The notes beneath the pieces are model-generated. The model worked only from the letters and a program-made list of their open reading frames with translations, was not told where the DNA came from and did no database searches. Of a DNA stretch of 64,000 nucleotides, positions 43,222 to 52,571 are shown piece after piece (within the stretch, counting starts at the first letter, position 1; the number at the start of each line of letters is the position of its first letter). Source of the DNA: Vicinamibacterales bacterium. Lineage in GTDB: Bacteria > Acidobacteriota > Vicinamibacteria > Vicinamibacterales > UBA2999. The position numbers and the translations under genes are program-made. The DNA is taken from the NCBI GenBank assembly GCA_041394705.1, contig JAWKHS010000003.1:124001-188000 (forward strand). The letters run 5' to 3'.

Positions 43222-43764
43222 CTAGGAGCCCGGGATCATCAGGTGCGCGCCCTGCGTGCCCGCGCCCATGATCCACACGCCGCCCATCTTGTTGTTGTCG
43301 GGAATCCCCGTCGACGCCGTCGTGGCGCCCGGCACGGCCACCGTCATGTGGGCGCGCGCCGTCGCCTGGTCCTTGCCGGCGAAGTTCCACCACACCGACC
43401 CGTACTCGGCCTTCTCGCGCGTGCCGTTCTTCTCGGCCTCGGCCACCATCGCCTGGCGCTTCGCGCGATCCGGCTCCATCTCGAACTTGTGGTTCTGGGC
43501 GACGCGCTTGAGGTTGTCGATGCTCGTGCACTGCACCGAGAACGGCTGCTCGCTGGGCATGCCCGACTGGTCGTAGCACACGATCCGGTTCGTGCCCTGC
43601 TTCAGCGTGTCGTAGGTGCCGTCGTCCTTCCACTTGATGACGGTGGCGCCTTCCTTGGCGGGGCGCGGCGCCGCCAGCAGCGCCTTCTCGATCTCGGCGG
43701 ACTGGGCGAAGGCGCTCGACGCGACCGCGAGGGCGCCGAGTGCGGCGAGGATGTGACGTGTCAT
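43222..43764 (-). CDS. Secreted protein of unknown function
   Basis: 180 residues. ATG 43764 follows GGAGGT eight bases upstream and opens a signal peptide cleaved at SAFAQ. The mature part has VIKWKDDGTYDTLKQGTNRIVCYDQSG, one more Cys (VQCTSIDNL), a Lys/Glu-rich helical stretch and a C-terminal VWIMGAGTQGAHLMIPGS. I recall similar uncharacterised secreted proteins in Acidobacteria but no named domain. Two cysteines may form a disulphide. Confidence 0.7.
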   Translation of the reverse strand: MTRHILAALGALAVASSAFAQSAEIEKALLAAPRPAKEGATVIKWKDDGTYDTLKQGTNRIVCYDQSGMPSEQPFSVQCTSIDNLKRVAQNHKFEMEPDRAKRQAMVAEAEKNGTREKAEYGSVWWNFAGKDQATARAHMTVAVPGATTASTGIPDNNKMGGVWIMGAGTQGAHLMIPGS

Positions 43765-43885
43765 GTGGGGTGACCTCCGATTCCCGTGGTGAACGGCGCC
43801 CGCGGCGCGCGCGGGCATCCCGCAGCATACCCCCAACGGCCGCCCCGATTGGCCTCGCCGTGGGTCGCCCGGGCGGGGACGCCCA

Positions 43886-46800
43886 TCAGGGCGCCAGGGC
43901 CAGGGCCCGGGCCAGCCCTTCCCGCGCCACCTCCGACCTGCCGTCCAGCCAGAGGGCCTCGGCGAACCGCGATGCGGCCTCGCCCGGCCGGCCGCCGGCG
44001 AGGGCCAGCAGGCCGAGGTTCGCATAGGCGCTGCTGTCGTGGGCGTCGAAGGCCAGGGAGCGCTCGAAGAACTCCCGCGCGTCGCCGGGCCGGTCGAGCC
44101 TGGTCGCGGCCGCGCCTGCCAGGTCGTACACGGGCGCGAACGCCGGATCGAGCCCGATGGCGCGGCGGGCGTGGGCGAGCGCCCCCGCCGCGTCGTCGGC
44201 GAGGAACGCCGCCACCGCCTGGTAGTACGCCGTGCCCGGCCGGTCCGGGAACGCCCGCACCAGCCCGGCCACCGCGTCGCCGAGCGCGGCCGTATCGCCC
44301 CGGTCGGCGGCGAGCGCCGCCACCTGCTCGTGCCCCTCCGGCCGGGCCGGATCGAGGGCGACGGCGTCCCGGGCCGCCGTCAGCGCGTCGCCGGCGGCGC
44401 CGGCCGCCGCGTACAGCTTCGACCAGGCCACGAGCCGCGGCACGGTGGCGGCGTGATCGGCCGGGGCGTCCAGTGCCGCGCGCGCCTCGTCGGCGCGCTT
44501 GAGCAGGATCGCCGAGCGGACCAGGCCGTCCAGCGCCGGCTCGTCGTCCGGGTCCAGCCTCAGGGCCCGTACGAAGTCGTCGATCGCGCGGTTGTGGGCG
44601 TCCACCCGCGCGAACATCGCGCCGCGACCGCGCCAGTCGGCCGCGCCCGCCGCCGCGATCCGGGCCCGCACCGTCGGCAGGCTCACGCCGTCGCCGGCCA
44701 GCGCCCGGAGGGTCGCGCCGTTGGTGGCACCGGTCTGTCGGTGGATCTCGCGAGGCGCCGAGAACTCGAGCGCCATCCGGTCGTCGTCGAGTGGCGCGTG
44801 GCCGGCGGCATAGGCGGCGAGCTCGGCTGGCCCGGCCACGGCCAGGGACAGGACCGCGAACGGCGTCTCGGCGCCGTAGCGCGCGAGGTCCTCGGCCACA
44901 CCCGGGCGCGTCCACGACGTCGCGATCCGCGCCAGTCCGTCGCCGTCGGCCGGCGGCCCGCCGGCCGCGGTGCCCACGAAGAGCACGTCGTGTTCGCCGA
45001 CGAGCCAGGCGGTCGCGTCGGGGAACGCCGCCAGGAACGTGGCCGCGATCGCCCGGAGATCCCCGTCCGCGATGTTGTAGGCGTTGGCCCACTGGCAGAA
45101 GACGCCGCCCGGCGTCAGCCGCGCCCGCGCTTCCTCGAAGTACTCGCGCGTGAAGAGCGCCGCCACGCCGGCGATCCAGGGGTTCGACGGTTCCGACACG
45201 ATGACGTCGTACTGCCGGCGCGCCAGCCGCAGGTGCGTCCGGCCGTCGCCGACGACGAGGCGGGTGCGCGGGTCGGCCAGCGCACGCCGGTTCTCGGCCT
45301 CGAAGAAGCGGGACGCCTCCACGACCTCCGGCGACAACTCGACCACGTCGACGCGCGCCACCGGATGCGCGAGTGCCGCGCCCACCGTGACGCCGCTGCC
45401 GAGGCCGATGACGGCCACGTCGCGGGGCGACGGATGGAGCAGGAGCGGCAGGTGGGCCACGAGCGCCTGGGTCAGCATGTCGCCGCGGTTCGAGGCGTCG
45501 GTCTTGCCGTCCACGGTGAGCGTGGTCGTGCCCGTGAGCGTCTTCACCGCGACCGTCGCGGCCGCGCCATCGGCGTAGTAGCGCAGCGTGCCGGCCTCCA
45601 GCATGGCGCCCACGTCCACACCGGCCGGGATGAACGGCGCGTAGAGGTAGGCCCCGCTGGCCATGAGCGCGCGGTCCCACGGCGGCGTGAGAACGACGAC
45701 GGCCACCGCGGCCGCCGCGGCGGTACCCACCAGCGTGCGCCAGGTGGACGACAGCCCGCCGGCCGCGGCCACCGCCAGGGCCGCCAGGAGCAGGCACCCG
45801 CTGGCGACCTGCAGCGTGACCTGGAGCCCGGCCAGCGGGATGACGAGGAAGCCCGCCGCGAGGGACCCGGCGACGGCCCCGGCCGTGTTGGCGGCGTAGA
45901 CGAGGCCGAAGCGCCCCGAGGCGTCGTCCCGCGAGGCGCCCGCGACCGCAAAGGCGAGCGGGAAGGCCATGCCGAGGCAGAGCGCGGTGGGAACCACGAG
46001 CGCGGCCGAGATCCAGGCACCGCGCGCGATCCAGTCCGCGCCTCCGGCGCCAGCCGCCAGCTGGCTGGCGACGAAGAGCGGCACCTGGCGTCCCGCCAGC
46101 GCGTAGGTGACGGCGGCCAGGACGGCGGCACCGGTGAGCGCCAGTGCCAGCGCGCCGGCCGGAACGCGCGCGCGGCCGACGAGCCACGTGCCGAGCCAGG
46201 CGCCGATGGCCGACCCCGCGATCACGGCGGCGAGCGCGGCCGCGAACGCATAGGTGGTCGGGCCGATGGCCAGCGCGAGGATGCGCGTCCAGGCCAGCTC
46301 ATGGAGCAGCGCGGCGAAGCCGGAGAGTCCGAGCACGCCGGCCGCCAGGCCGAGGCGTCGCGGCGAGGGCGTCTCGTGGGCCTGGACGGCCGCCGGGCGG
46401 CCGCGCGCCGCCTGCGCGGGGACGGGGACGTCGTGCCGGCGCTGCCGGCCGGCCAGCAGGGCGAGGCCTGCCGAGGCTGCGCCGGCGGCGACGCCGCACA
46501 GGATCGTGCGCTGCACGCCGAAGGCAGGCACCAGGACGAACCCGGCCAGGAGCGCGCCCGCGGCCGCGCCGAGCGTGTTGGCCGCGTACAGCATCGCCGT
46601 GAGCCGCGTGCGGCCTGTCGAGTCGCTGGCGAACCACCGGATGGCCAGGGGGAAGGTCGCGCCGAGCGCGATGGCCGGCGTCATCACGAGGACCACGGCC
46701 ACGAGCACCCGGGCCAGGCCGAAGACCAGGCCCGGCGCCCCGTCCTGGTAGGCCCACCGGAGCATCGGCGTCAGCGTGTCGACGAGCGGCGACAGCGCGA

Positions 46801-47080
46801 GCGCGACGACGCCGACACCCACCTCGAGCGACGCGTAGGTCCGGAGCGCCGTGCGCGGCGTGAACCGTGCCGCGGGCCGGCCCATGAGTGCGGCGCCCAG
46901 CGCCAGGCCCAGCAGGAAGGCGCCGACCACGGCGCTGCCGGCGGCGGTCGTGTGGCCCAGGTGGAGCGTGAGCAGCCGCGTCCACGTGACCTCGTAGACG
47001 AGCCCGGCGAGGCCCGAACACGTGTAGGCGGCGAGGAACAGCGCGGCGCTACTGGAGGGCGTCGTACGTCGGGTCGCCAA
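43886..47080 (-). CDS. Fused MFS / spermidine synthase-like protein with TPR tail
   Basis: About 1064 residues from TTG 47080 (MATRRTTP...), preferred to TTG 47119 because the extra 13 codons have poor third-position bias and overlap a small ORF in a better frame. Residues about 10-480 form two six-helix membrane halves (SGLAGLVYEVTWTRLL; SGFAALLHELAWTRILAL). Residues about 490-735 are a spermidine synthase-like Rossmann domain (VAVIGLGSGVTVGAAL, VDVVELSPEVVEAS, DVIVSEPSNPW). Residues about 800-1060 are TPR repeats. Polyamine synthesis is doubtful because these fusions lack speD nearby and often the aminopropyl-site residues; they are thought to be membrane transport or transfer proteins of unknown substrate. 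Confidence 0.83.
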   Translation of the reverse strand: MATRRTTPSSSAALFLAAYTCSGLAGLVYEVTWTRLLTLHLGHTTAAGSAVVGAFLLGLALGAALMGRPAARFTPRTALRTYASLEVGVGVVALALSPLVDTLTPMLRWAYQDGAPGLVFGLARVLVAVVLVMTPAIALGATFPLAIRWFASDSTGRTRLTAMLYAANTLGAAAGALLAGFVLVPAFGVQRTILCGVAAGAASAGLALLAGRQRRHDVPVPAQAARGRPAAVQAHETPSPRRLGLAAGVLGLSGFAALLHELAWTRILALAIGPTTYAFAAALAAVIAGSAIGAWLGTWLVGRARVPAGALALALTGAAVLAAVTYALAGRQVPLFVASQLAAGAGGADWIARGAWISAALVVPTALCLGMAFPLAFAVAGASRDDASGRFGLVYAANTAGAVAGSLAAGFLVIPLAGLQVTLQVASGCLLLAALAVAAAGGLSSTWRTLVGTAAAAAVAVVVLTPPWDRALMASGAYLYAPFIPAGVDVGAMLEAGTLRYYADGAAATVAVKTLTGTTTLTVDGKTDASNRGDMLTQALVAHLPLLLHPSPRDVAVIGLGSGVTVGAALAHPVARVDVVELSPEVVEASRFFEAENRRALADPRTRLVVGDGRTHLRLARRQYDVIVSEPSNPWIAGVAALFTREYFEEARARLTPGGVFCQWANAYNIADGDLRAIAATFLAAFPDATAWLVGEHDVLFVGTAAGGPPADGDGLARIATSWTRPGVAEDLARYGAETPFAVLSLAVAGPAELAAYAAGHAPLDDDRMALEFSAPREIHRQTGATNGATLRALAGDGVSLPTVRARIAAAGAADWRGRGAMFARVDAHNRAIDDFVRALRLDPDDEPALDGLVRSAILLKRADEARAALDAPADHAATVPRLVAWSKLYAAAGAAGDALTAARDAVALDPARPEGHEQVAALAADRGDTAALGDAVAGLVRAFPDRPGTAYYQAVAAFLADDAAGALAHARRAIGLDPAFAPVYDLAGAAATRLDRPGDAREFFERSLAFDAHDSSAYANLGLLALAGGRPGEAASRFAEALWLDGRSEVAREGLARALALAP

Positions 47081-47198
47081 TCGCGTCTCGTGTCGGGATG
47101 GAGCGCAGCACCAGGCCAACGAGCTGGAGCGTCGTGCCCACGGCGGACTTCACGTGCGTCGGCGGTAGCGCGATCGGAGGCGACGTGAGCGGCACCAC
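47049..47198 (-). CDS. 49-residue ORF, probably leaderless, overlapping the MFS fusion start
   Basis: GTG 47198 (or 47195) to TAG at 47049-47051. About 43 of 49 codons end in G or C, better than the overlapping MFS frame in the same stretch. The translation is Pro/Thr-rich then amphipathic (begins VPLTSPPIALPP, ends AIGDPTYDALQ). A TAACAT hexamer at 47203-47208 lies five bases before the GTG. It overlaps the proposed MFS start (47080) by 32 bases, so translation could be coupled. No family is recognised. Confidence 0.5.
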   Translation of the reverse strand: MVPLTSPPIALPPTHVKSAVGTTLQLVGLVLRSIPTRDAIGDPTYDALQ

Positions 47199-47202
47199 GC
47201 GT

Positions 47203-47208
47203 ATGTTA
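47203..47208 (-). promoter_or_regulatory. -10-like TAACAT for small ORF and MFS fusion
   Basis: Minus-strand TAACAT five bases before GTG 47198, predicting transcription start on the start codon. It lies beside the palindrome at 47212-47223. Confidence 0.4.
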
Positions 47209-47211
47209 GCG

Positions 47212-47223
47212 CCCGCGCGCGGG
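47212..47223. promoter_or_regulatory. 12-bp perfect palindrome between divergent promoters
   Basis: CCCGCGCGCGGG lies three bases from the minus-strand -10 and directly abuts the plus-strand TATACT. Its place between divergent transcription units suits a shared operator, but alternating CG tracts arise easily at this composition. Confidence 0.3.
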
Positions 47224-47229
47224 TATACT
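47224..47229 (+). promoter_or_regulatory. -10-like TATACT for FAD oxidoreductase
   Basis: TATACT, 84 bases upstream of GTG 47314, next to the palindrome. Confidence 0.5.
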
Positions 47230-47313
47230 GGCGCTCACTACGTGACCGGTGCCCCTCCCCCGGCAGGTCGCCGTAGACGAGCTACCGCGGCCGTCATCCT
47301 GGAGTGAGACGAC

Positions 47314-48447
47314 GTGCGGTCAGAGTTCGTCATCGTCGGAGGCGGAATCTACGGTCTGGCGACGGCGTGGAGCCTGGCCACGCGAGGCGCCGGCGTCACG
47401 GTGCTCGAAGGGCGCGCGGTCGCTGCGGGGGCGTCCGGTGGTCTCGGCAAGCGCGGGGTTCGCGCCAACGGCCGGGACCTGCGGGAACTGCCGCTGATGC
47501 GCGAGGCCTACGCGCGCTGGCCGCGCCTGCACGAGGCGCTGGGCGCAGCGACCGGGTACGAGCGGACCGGCCACCTGCAGCTCTACGAGCGGCACCACGA
47601 CGAGGGCCAGGCGGCGGCGCGTGCGCGGGTGCAGTCGGCGCTGGGTGTCCCGACGACGCACCTCGACTTACCGCGTCTGCGCGATCTCGAGCCCGGCGTC
47701 TCGGCGCGCGTGCTCGGTGCCCTGCACGCGCCGCTCGACGGCGTCGCCGACCACGAGGCCACGACGCGCGCCTATGCCAACGCCGCGGTGGCGGCGGGCG
47801 CCACCGTCGTCACCGGCGTCCAGGTGATGGGCGTGGAGCGCGACGGGTCGCGCGTGGCGGCCGTCCGCCTCGCCAACGGCGGCCTGGTGGCCGTCGACCG
47901 CGGCGTCGCCCTGCTGGCCAATGCCGGCACGGCCGACCTGCTCGCGCGGGCCTTCGGACTGGCGCTGCCGATCTGGACGGTCCATCCCCAGGTCGTCGTC
48001 TCGACGCCCGCGGCGGCGCCCCCGTTTCGCTGCTACGTCGGCCACGCGCATCGTCCCGTGGCGCTCAAGATGGTGCCGGGCGGGGCCGTGATGCTGTCGG
48101 GCGGATGGCGCGGTCGGGTCAACCCCGACACCGGCGAGGGCGAGCCCACGCCGGCCTCGATCGAGGGCAACTGGGCCGAGGCGGTGGCGGTGTTCCCGGC
48201 GATCGGGGCCTTGTCGGTCGCCGAGGCGCGCGCGGATCGCGGCGAGACCAACGCGCTGGACCACGTGCCCGTGATCGACAGGGTGCCCGGCACCTCCAAC
48301 GCGATCGTCGGCTGCGGCTGGACCGGACACGGCTGGGCGCTCGCGCCCGCCGTCGCGCCGCTCCTGGCCTCGTGGCTCCTCGACGGCGAGACGCCGCCGC
48401 TTCTCGCGCCCTTCTCGCTGTCCCGGTTCCCGGCCCTCACGCCGTGA
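47314..48447 (+). CDS. FAD-dependent amine/D-amino acid oxidoreductase (DAO family)
   Basis: 377 residues from GTG 47314. The N-terminal dinucleotide-binding motif is FVIVGGGIYGLATAWSL with G9, G11 and G14, then an acidic residue ending strand 2 (VLEG). The DAO-type C-terminus has ALDHVPVIDRVPGTSNAIVGCGWTGHGWALAP, the flavin-contact motif of sarcosine oxidase beta or glycine oxidase-like proteins. It oxidises a secondary or alpha-amine; the substrate is unknown. It overlaps the convergent GltS-like gene by 11 bases (48437-48447). Confidence 0.88.
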   Translation: MRSEFVIVGGGIYGLATAWSLATRGAGVTVLEGRAVAAGASGGLGKRGVRANGRDLRELPLMREAYARWPRLHEALGAATGYERTGHLQLYERHHDEGQAAARARVQSALGVPTTHLDLPRLRDLEPGVSARVLGALHAPLDGVADHEATTRAYANAAVAAGATVVTGVQVMGVERDGSRVAAVRLANGGLVAVDRGVALLANAGTADLLARAFGLALPIWTVHPQVVVSTPAAAPPFRCYVGHAHRPVALKMVPGGAVMLSGGWRGRVNPDTGEGEPTPASIEGNWAEAVAVFPAIGALSVAEARADRGETNALDHVPVIDRVPGTSNAIVGCGWTGHGWALAPAVAPLLASWLLDGETPPLLAPFSLSRFPALTP

Positions 48448-49756
48448 TCCGCGGCGACGGCCACAGCCAGCACGCGAGCACGACGGCCGTCGTGGCCGCC
48501 AGCACCGGCCACACGCCCGCGCCAGCGACGAGCGGCGGCATGGCCGCCGTGACGAAGCCGCCGCCGACGAGCGGGGAGGTGACGATCGACCGCGCCGCGA
48601 ACGCGCGGGCCGCCGGGGTCCTGCCGTCGGGATCGACCACCCGCAGGAGCAGCAGCCCCACGGCCGCGACGCCGGTCTGCGTCCCGTAGACCACGATCGC
48701 CTGCTCGAACCAGGCGCGCGGCAGCATCCGCGGCGCCAGCCACAGGAACGTCGCGATCACCCAGGCCACCGCGGCGGCCATGAGGATGGCGAAGGGCAGC
48801 AGGTACTGCGCCACCAGATCGAGGCGCATCGAGGCCACCGCGGCGGTGACGAGGAGATCGAGCGACAGGCCCATCAGGCGCTCGAACGATCCGCGGTCCA
48901 GCCACGCGGCCAGGCCCGTGCGATCCGCGGCGGCCTGCACGAACATGCCGCCGATCATGGCCATGGGGAACAGCGGGAACCCGTCGAAGGCCGGGCCCAT
49001 CGCGCGGAGTCCCGACCACAAGGCCCACCCGGCCAGGACGGCGAGCGACAGCACCGCGAGGTGGAGGGCCAGGGGTTCGATCATGGCCGCCGGCACGGTG
49101 CCCAGGGCCACGGGCCGCCGTGCCTCGGGCGGCACCGGACGCCGCGCGGCGTCCGGCAGGGACACCGACGCGTCGCCGATCGCGGACGCGTGCCCGCGGG
49201 CCACGCCCCACTGGATGAGGGCGAGGCCGCCCAGCACGCCGGCGATGAGCCCGATCGTGGCCGACATCTGGCCGAGCGGACCGCCGGCGGGGAAGCCCAG
49301 CCCGTCGAACACCGCCGTCATCGCGCTGGCGGTGCCGTGCCCGCCCGAGAAGCCCACCTCGATCAGGCAGCCGAAGAGCGGCGACACGCCGAACACCGGC
49401 GTGAGGACCAGCGCGGTCACGAGGAAGCCGACGACGTACTGTCCCAGCGCCGTCACCATCGAGAAGCGGGCCAGCGGCAGCGCGTCCCCTGCCACGGCGC
49501 GGAAGGACGGCACGGGCGCGCCGAGATAGAGCGCCGCGAAGACCAGGGTGATGAGGGCGGCCGGCGCGGCCGACCACACGGCGAGGACGTCCGCCGGCAC
49601 GAGACCCAGCCCATGCGGTCCGGCGGCCAGGCCGAGGAGACCGGCCAGCAGCGGGACCGGCAACAGCAGGCGCCCGAGTGCCGGGACCGCGAGCCGCAGC
49701 GCGAAGCCGCCGGCCAGGAGCAGGCCCAGCCCGCTCAGGGCGAGCACGAACGTCAT
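48437..49756 (-). CDS. Sodium:glutamate symporter-like carrier (ESS/GltS family)
   Basis: 439 residues with about twelve hydrophobic helices. The first-half loop motif is EVGFSGGHGTASAM (E. coli GltS has SGGHGTGAA), and a matching second-half loop is VVYGTQTGVAAVGLLLLRVVDPDG, giving the inverted-repeat layout of the family. Homology to GltS is clear but distant, so the substrate could be another carboxylate. It is convergent with the FAD oxidoreductase, possibly acting on related amino acids. Confidence 0.78.
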   Translation of the reverse strand: MTFVLALSGLGLLLAGGFALRLAVPALGRLLLPVPLLAGLLGLAAGPHGLGLVPADVLAVWSAAPAALITLVFAALYLGAPVPSFRAVAGDALPLARFSMVTALGQYVVGFLVTALVLTPVFGVSPLFGCLIEVGFSGGHGTASAMTAVFDGLGFPAGGPLGQMSATIGLIAGVLGGLALIQWGVARGHASAIGDASVSLPDAARRPVPPEARRPVALGTVPAAMIEPLALHLAVLSLAVLAGWALWSGLRAMGPAFDGFPLFPMAMIGGMFVQAAADRTGLAAWLDRGSFERLMGLSLDLLVTAAVASMRLDLVAQYLLPFAILMAAAVAWVIATFLWLAPRMLPRAWFEQAIVVYGTQTGVAAVGLLLLRVVDPDGRTPAARAFAARSIVTSPLVGGGFVTAAMPPLVAGAGVWPVLAATTAVVLACWLWPSPRITA

Positions 49757-49815
49757 GGGCCGTCAGCATACGTCCGATGCAGGCGGCGACGGCCGGCGGC
49801 GGCGCGGACCCGGGG

Positions 49816-49821
49816 TATCAT
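49816..49821 (+). promoter_or_regulatory. -10-like TATCAT before metalloprotease gene
   Basis: TATCAT preceded by GGGG, 68 bases upstream of ATG 49890. Confidence 0.45.
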
Positions 49822-49889
49822 CGGCCCGCCGTCACGCGCGCGTCGCCGGAGTGCCGCGCCCGCGTCTTCCCGACGGCGAGGAAACCCAG

Positions 49890-52505
49890 ATGTCCAAGCG
49901 ATTCCTTCCGGTCGTCGTCCTGACCCTGGCGGCGCTGGCGCCGCTCGGCGCCCAGCAGGCGCCTCCCGCGCGCACCGGTCCCCCGCCCACTGTCGAAGAC
50001 CGGACCGCCAACCTCCGCAAGATCGACGGCTTCGTGCCCCTGTACTGGGACGAGCGTGCCGGCACGATGCTGATGGAGATCCCCTGGCTCGACCGTGAGT
50101 TCCTGCTCTCCACCGGCCTGTCGGCCGGCCTGGGCTCGAACGACCTCGGGCTGGACCGCGGCCAGGGCGGCCAGGGCCGCATCGTGACCTTCCAGCGCGT
50201 CGGTCCCCGCGTGCTGCTCGTGCAGGGGAACCAGGCGTTCCGCTCGACGGCGACCAATCCCCTGGAGCGGCGGTCGGTGGCCGACTCCTTCGCCCGATCG
50301 ATCCTGTGGGGCTTCACCGTGGCGGCCGAGTCGAACGGCCGCCTGCTGGTGGACGCCACCGACTTCTTCCTGCGCGACGTCCACGGCGCCGTGCGCGGCC
50401 TCAGGCCCGGCACCTACCGCGTGGACCGCTCGCGGACCGCGTTCTTCCTGCCGAACACGAAGGGCTTCCCGAAGAACACCGAAGTGGACATGACCCTCAC
50501 CTTCGTGAACGAGGCGGCGGGCGGCGGCCGCGGGGGTGGCGGCGGCCCGACCCAGGGCCCGGCGCCGATCGGCATGGCGGGCGGCGGGGGCGGCGGCGGC
50601 TTCGGCGGCGGCCTCTTCAGCGGCACGGTGGCCAGCGTCACGCCCACCGCCGACGCGGTCACGCTGCGCGAGCACATGTCCTTCGTCGAACTGCCCGACG
50701 CCAACTTCCGCCCGAGGAACGACGATCCCCGCGCCGGCTACGGCGGCACGACGTTCGTGGACTTCAGCCAGCCGATCGGCGACTCGATCCAGTTCCGCTA
50801 CATCCGCCGCCACCGCCTGGTGAAGAAGGATCCGAACGCCGCCATCAGCGAGCCGGTCGAGCCGATCCGCTACTGGGTGGATCCCGGCGCGCCCGCCGAC
50901 GTGCAGCAGGCCCTCATCGAGGGCGCGATGTGGTGGAACCAGGCGTTCGAGGCGGCCGGCTTCAGGAACGCCTTCGTGGTGGCGCCGCTGCCCGGCGACG
51001 CCGATCCGATGGACATCCGCTACAACATGATCAACTGGGTGCACCGCTCGACCCGCGGCTGGAGTTCCGGCGGCTCGGTGAGCGATCCGCGCACGGGCGA
51101 GATCATCAAGGCCACCGTCACGCTGGGCTCGCTGCGCGACCGGCAGGACTACATGATCTTCGAGGGCCTGCTCTCGCCCTACGAGACCGGCACCGAGCGC
51201 CCCTCGATCCTGTACGAGACGGCGCTGAAGCGCATCCGCCAGCTCTCGGCCCACGAGGTGGGCCACACGCTGGGCCTCGGCCACAACTACTACGACAGCA
51301 CGAAGGGCTGGATCTCGGTGATGGACTATCCGCACCCGCTCGAGGAGCTGAAGGCCGACGGCACCATCGACATCTCGAACGCCTACCCGGCGCGCATCGG
51401 CGACTGGGACAAGGTGGCCATCAACTTCGGCTACCGGCAGTTCCCGGCGGGCGCCGACGAGAACGCCGCCCTCGACAAGATCATCGACGACGCGTGGGGG
51501 CAGGACCTGCGCTACTTCACCAACCAGGACACCGACATCCACCCGCGGACCGAACAGTGGTCCAACGGCGTCAACCAGGCCGACGAGCTCACGCGCCTGA
51601 TGAAGGTGCGCCGGGCGGCGCTGAACCGGATCGGCGAGAAGACGATCCGCAAGGGCGTCGCCATGACCATGATCGAGGAGCCGCTGGTCCCGATCTACAT
51701 GTACCACCGCTACGCGGTGGAGAGCGCCTCGTCGATGCTCGGCGGCCAGGACTTCGTGTACGCCATGCGCGGCGACGGCCGGACGCCCGTGAAATGGGAG
51801 ACCGCCGCGAACCAGCGCAAGGCGCTCGAGGCGCTCGCCGCCACGCTGGCGCCCTCGGAGCTCACGCTGTCGAAGCAGATCCTCGAGGCGATTCCGCCGC
51901 GGCCGCCCGGCTACGGGCTGCACCGCGAGCTCTTCCCGCGCACGACGGGCGAGGCGTTCGATCCGGTGAACCCGGCGTCGATCGCGGCCGAAGTCACCAT
52001 CGGGTTCGTGCTGCAGCCGGACCGCTCGGCCAGAATGGTCGCCCAGCACGCCGTGGATCCGTCGCTGCCCGGCCTGGAAGAGGTGGTCGACCGCTTCGTG
52101 AAGGCGACCTTCGACGCCGCGACGGCCACGCCGTACGAGGCGGAGGTGCGGCGCGCCACCGAGCGGGTGCTCGTGGACCGGCTGACGTGGCTCGCGATGG
52201 CCAGCCAGAACGGCCAGGTCCGCGCCGTCGCGTCCTTCAAGCTGCAGCAGCTGGGCGACCGCATGCGCACGGGCCTCGCCGGCAAGCCCGAGCCGGATCA
52301 GGCGCAGCAGACCCTGCTCGCCGCCGACATCAAGCGCTTCCTCGAGCGCCCGAGCGGCGACCCGGCGAAGATCATCAACCCGTCGCCCGCGCCTCCCGGC
52401 GCGCCGATCGGCGACATCGGCCAGAACTGGCTCTTCTCGCCCATGCGCTGCCAGTGGGACGACGCGAATCCGGCGGCGTGGATGTACTACGAGCCGCCGT
52501 ACTGA
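49890..52505 (+). CDS. Secreted zinc metalloprotease, metzincin type with DUF5117/DUF5118-like N-terminus
   Basis: 871 residues. ATG 49890 opens a signal peptide ending LGAQ. Residues about 40-200 match the N-terminal module common to this family (DGFVPLYWDERAGTMLMEI..., FLLSTGLSAGLGSNDLGLDRGQ). The protease part has HEVGHTLGLGH (H455, E456, H459, H465) and the Met-turn SVMDYP (M478), so it is a metzincin. A Gly-rich insertion at about 210-242 interrupts the N-terminal module. A long helical C-terminal region (about 540-871) follows. Substrates of these periplasmic or outer-membrane proteases in Bacteroidetes and Acidobacteria are unknown. Confidence 0.88.
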   Translation: MSKRFLPVVVLTLAALAPLGAQQAPPARTGPPPTVEDRTANLRKIDGFVPLYWDERAGTMLMEIPWLDREFLLSTGLSAGLGSNDLGLDRGQGGQGRIVTFQRVGPRVLLVQGNQAFRSTATNPLERRSVADSFARSILWGFTVAAESNGRLLVDATDFFLRDVHGAVRGLRPGTYRVDRSRTAFFLPNTKGFPKNTEVDMTLTFVNEAAGGGRGGGGGPTQGPAPIGMAGGGGGGGFGGGLFSGTVASVTPTADAVTLREHMSFVELPDANFRPRNDDPRAGYGGTTFVDFSQPIGDSIQFRYIRRHRLVKKDPNAAISEPVEPIRYWVDPGAPADVQQALIEGAMWWNQAFEAAGFRNAFVVAPLPGDADPMDIRYNMINWVHRSTRGWSSGGSVSDPRTGEIIKATVTLGSLRDRQDYMIFEGLLSPYETGTERPSILYETALKRIRQLSAHEVGHTLGLGHNYYDSTKGWISVMDYPHPLEELKADGTIDISNAYPARIGDWDKVAINFGYRQFPAGADENAALDKIIDDAWGQDLRYFTNQDTDIHPRTEQWSNGVNQADELTRLMKVRRAALNRIGEKTIRKGVAMTMIEEPLVPIYMYHRYAVESASSMLGGQDFVYAMRGDGRTPVKWETAANQRKALEALAATLAPSELTLSKQILEAIPPRPPGYGLHRELFPRTTGEAFDPVNPASIAAEVTIGFVLQPDRSARMVAQHAVDPSLPGLEEVVDRFVKATFDAATATPYEAEVRRATERVLVDRLTWLAMASQNGQVRAVASFKLQQLGDRMRTGLAGKPEPDQAQQTLLAADIKRFLERPSGDPAKIINPSPAPPGAPIGDIGQNWLFSPMRCQWDDANPAAWMYYEPPY

Positions 52506-52571
52506 CGCTGGAGCGGCTCGAGCCGCGGGTCCCGGGTCCCGGGGCCCGGGGCAGGGCCTCCGAATAGACGA

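Noticed and set aside
44039..47188. 1049-codon plus-strand open frame
   Set aside because: Mirror of the MFS/spermidine synthase gene; translation is Arg/Gly/Glu-rich without motifs.
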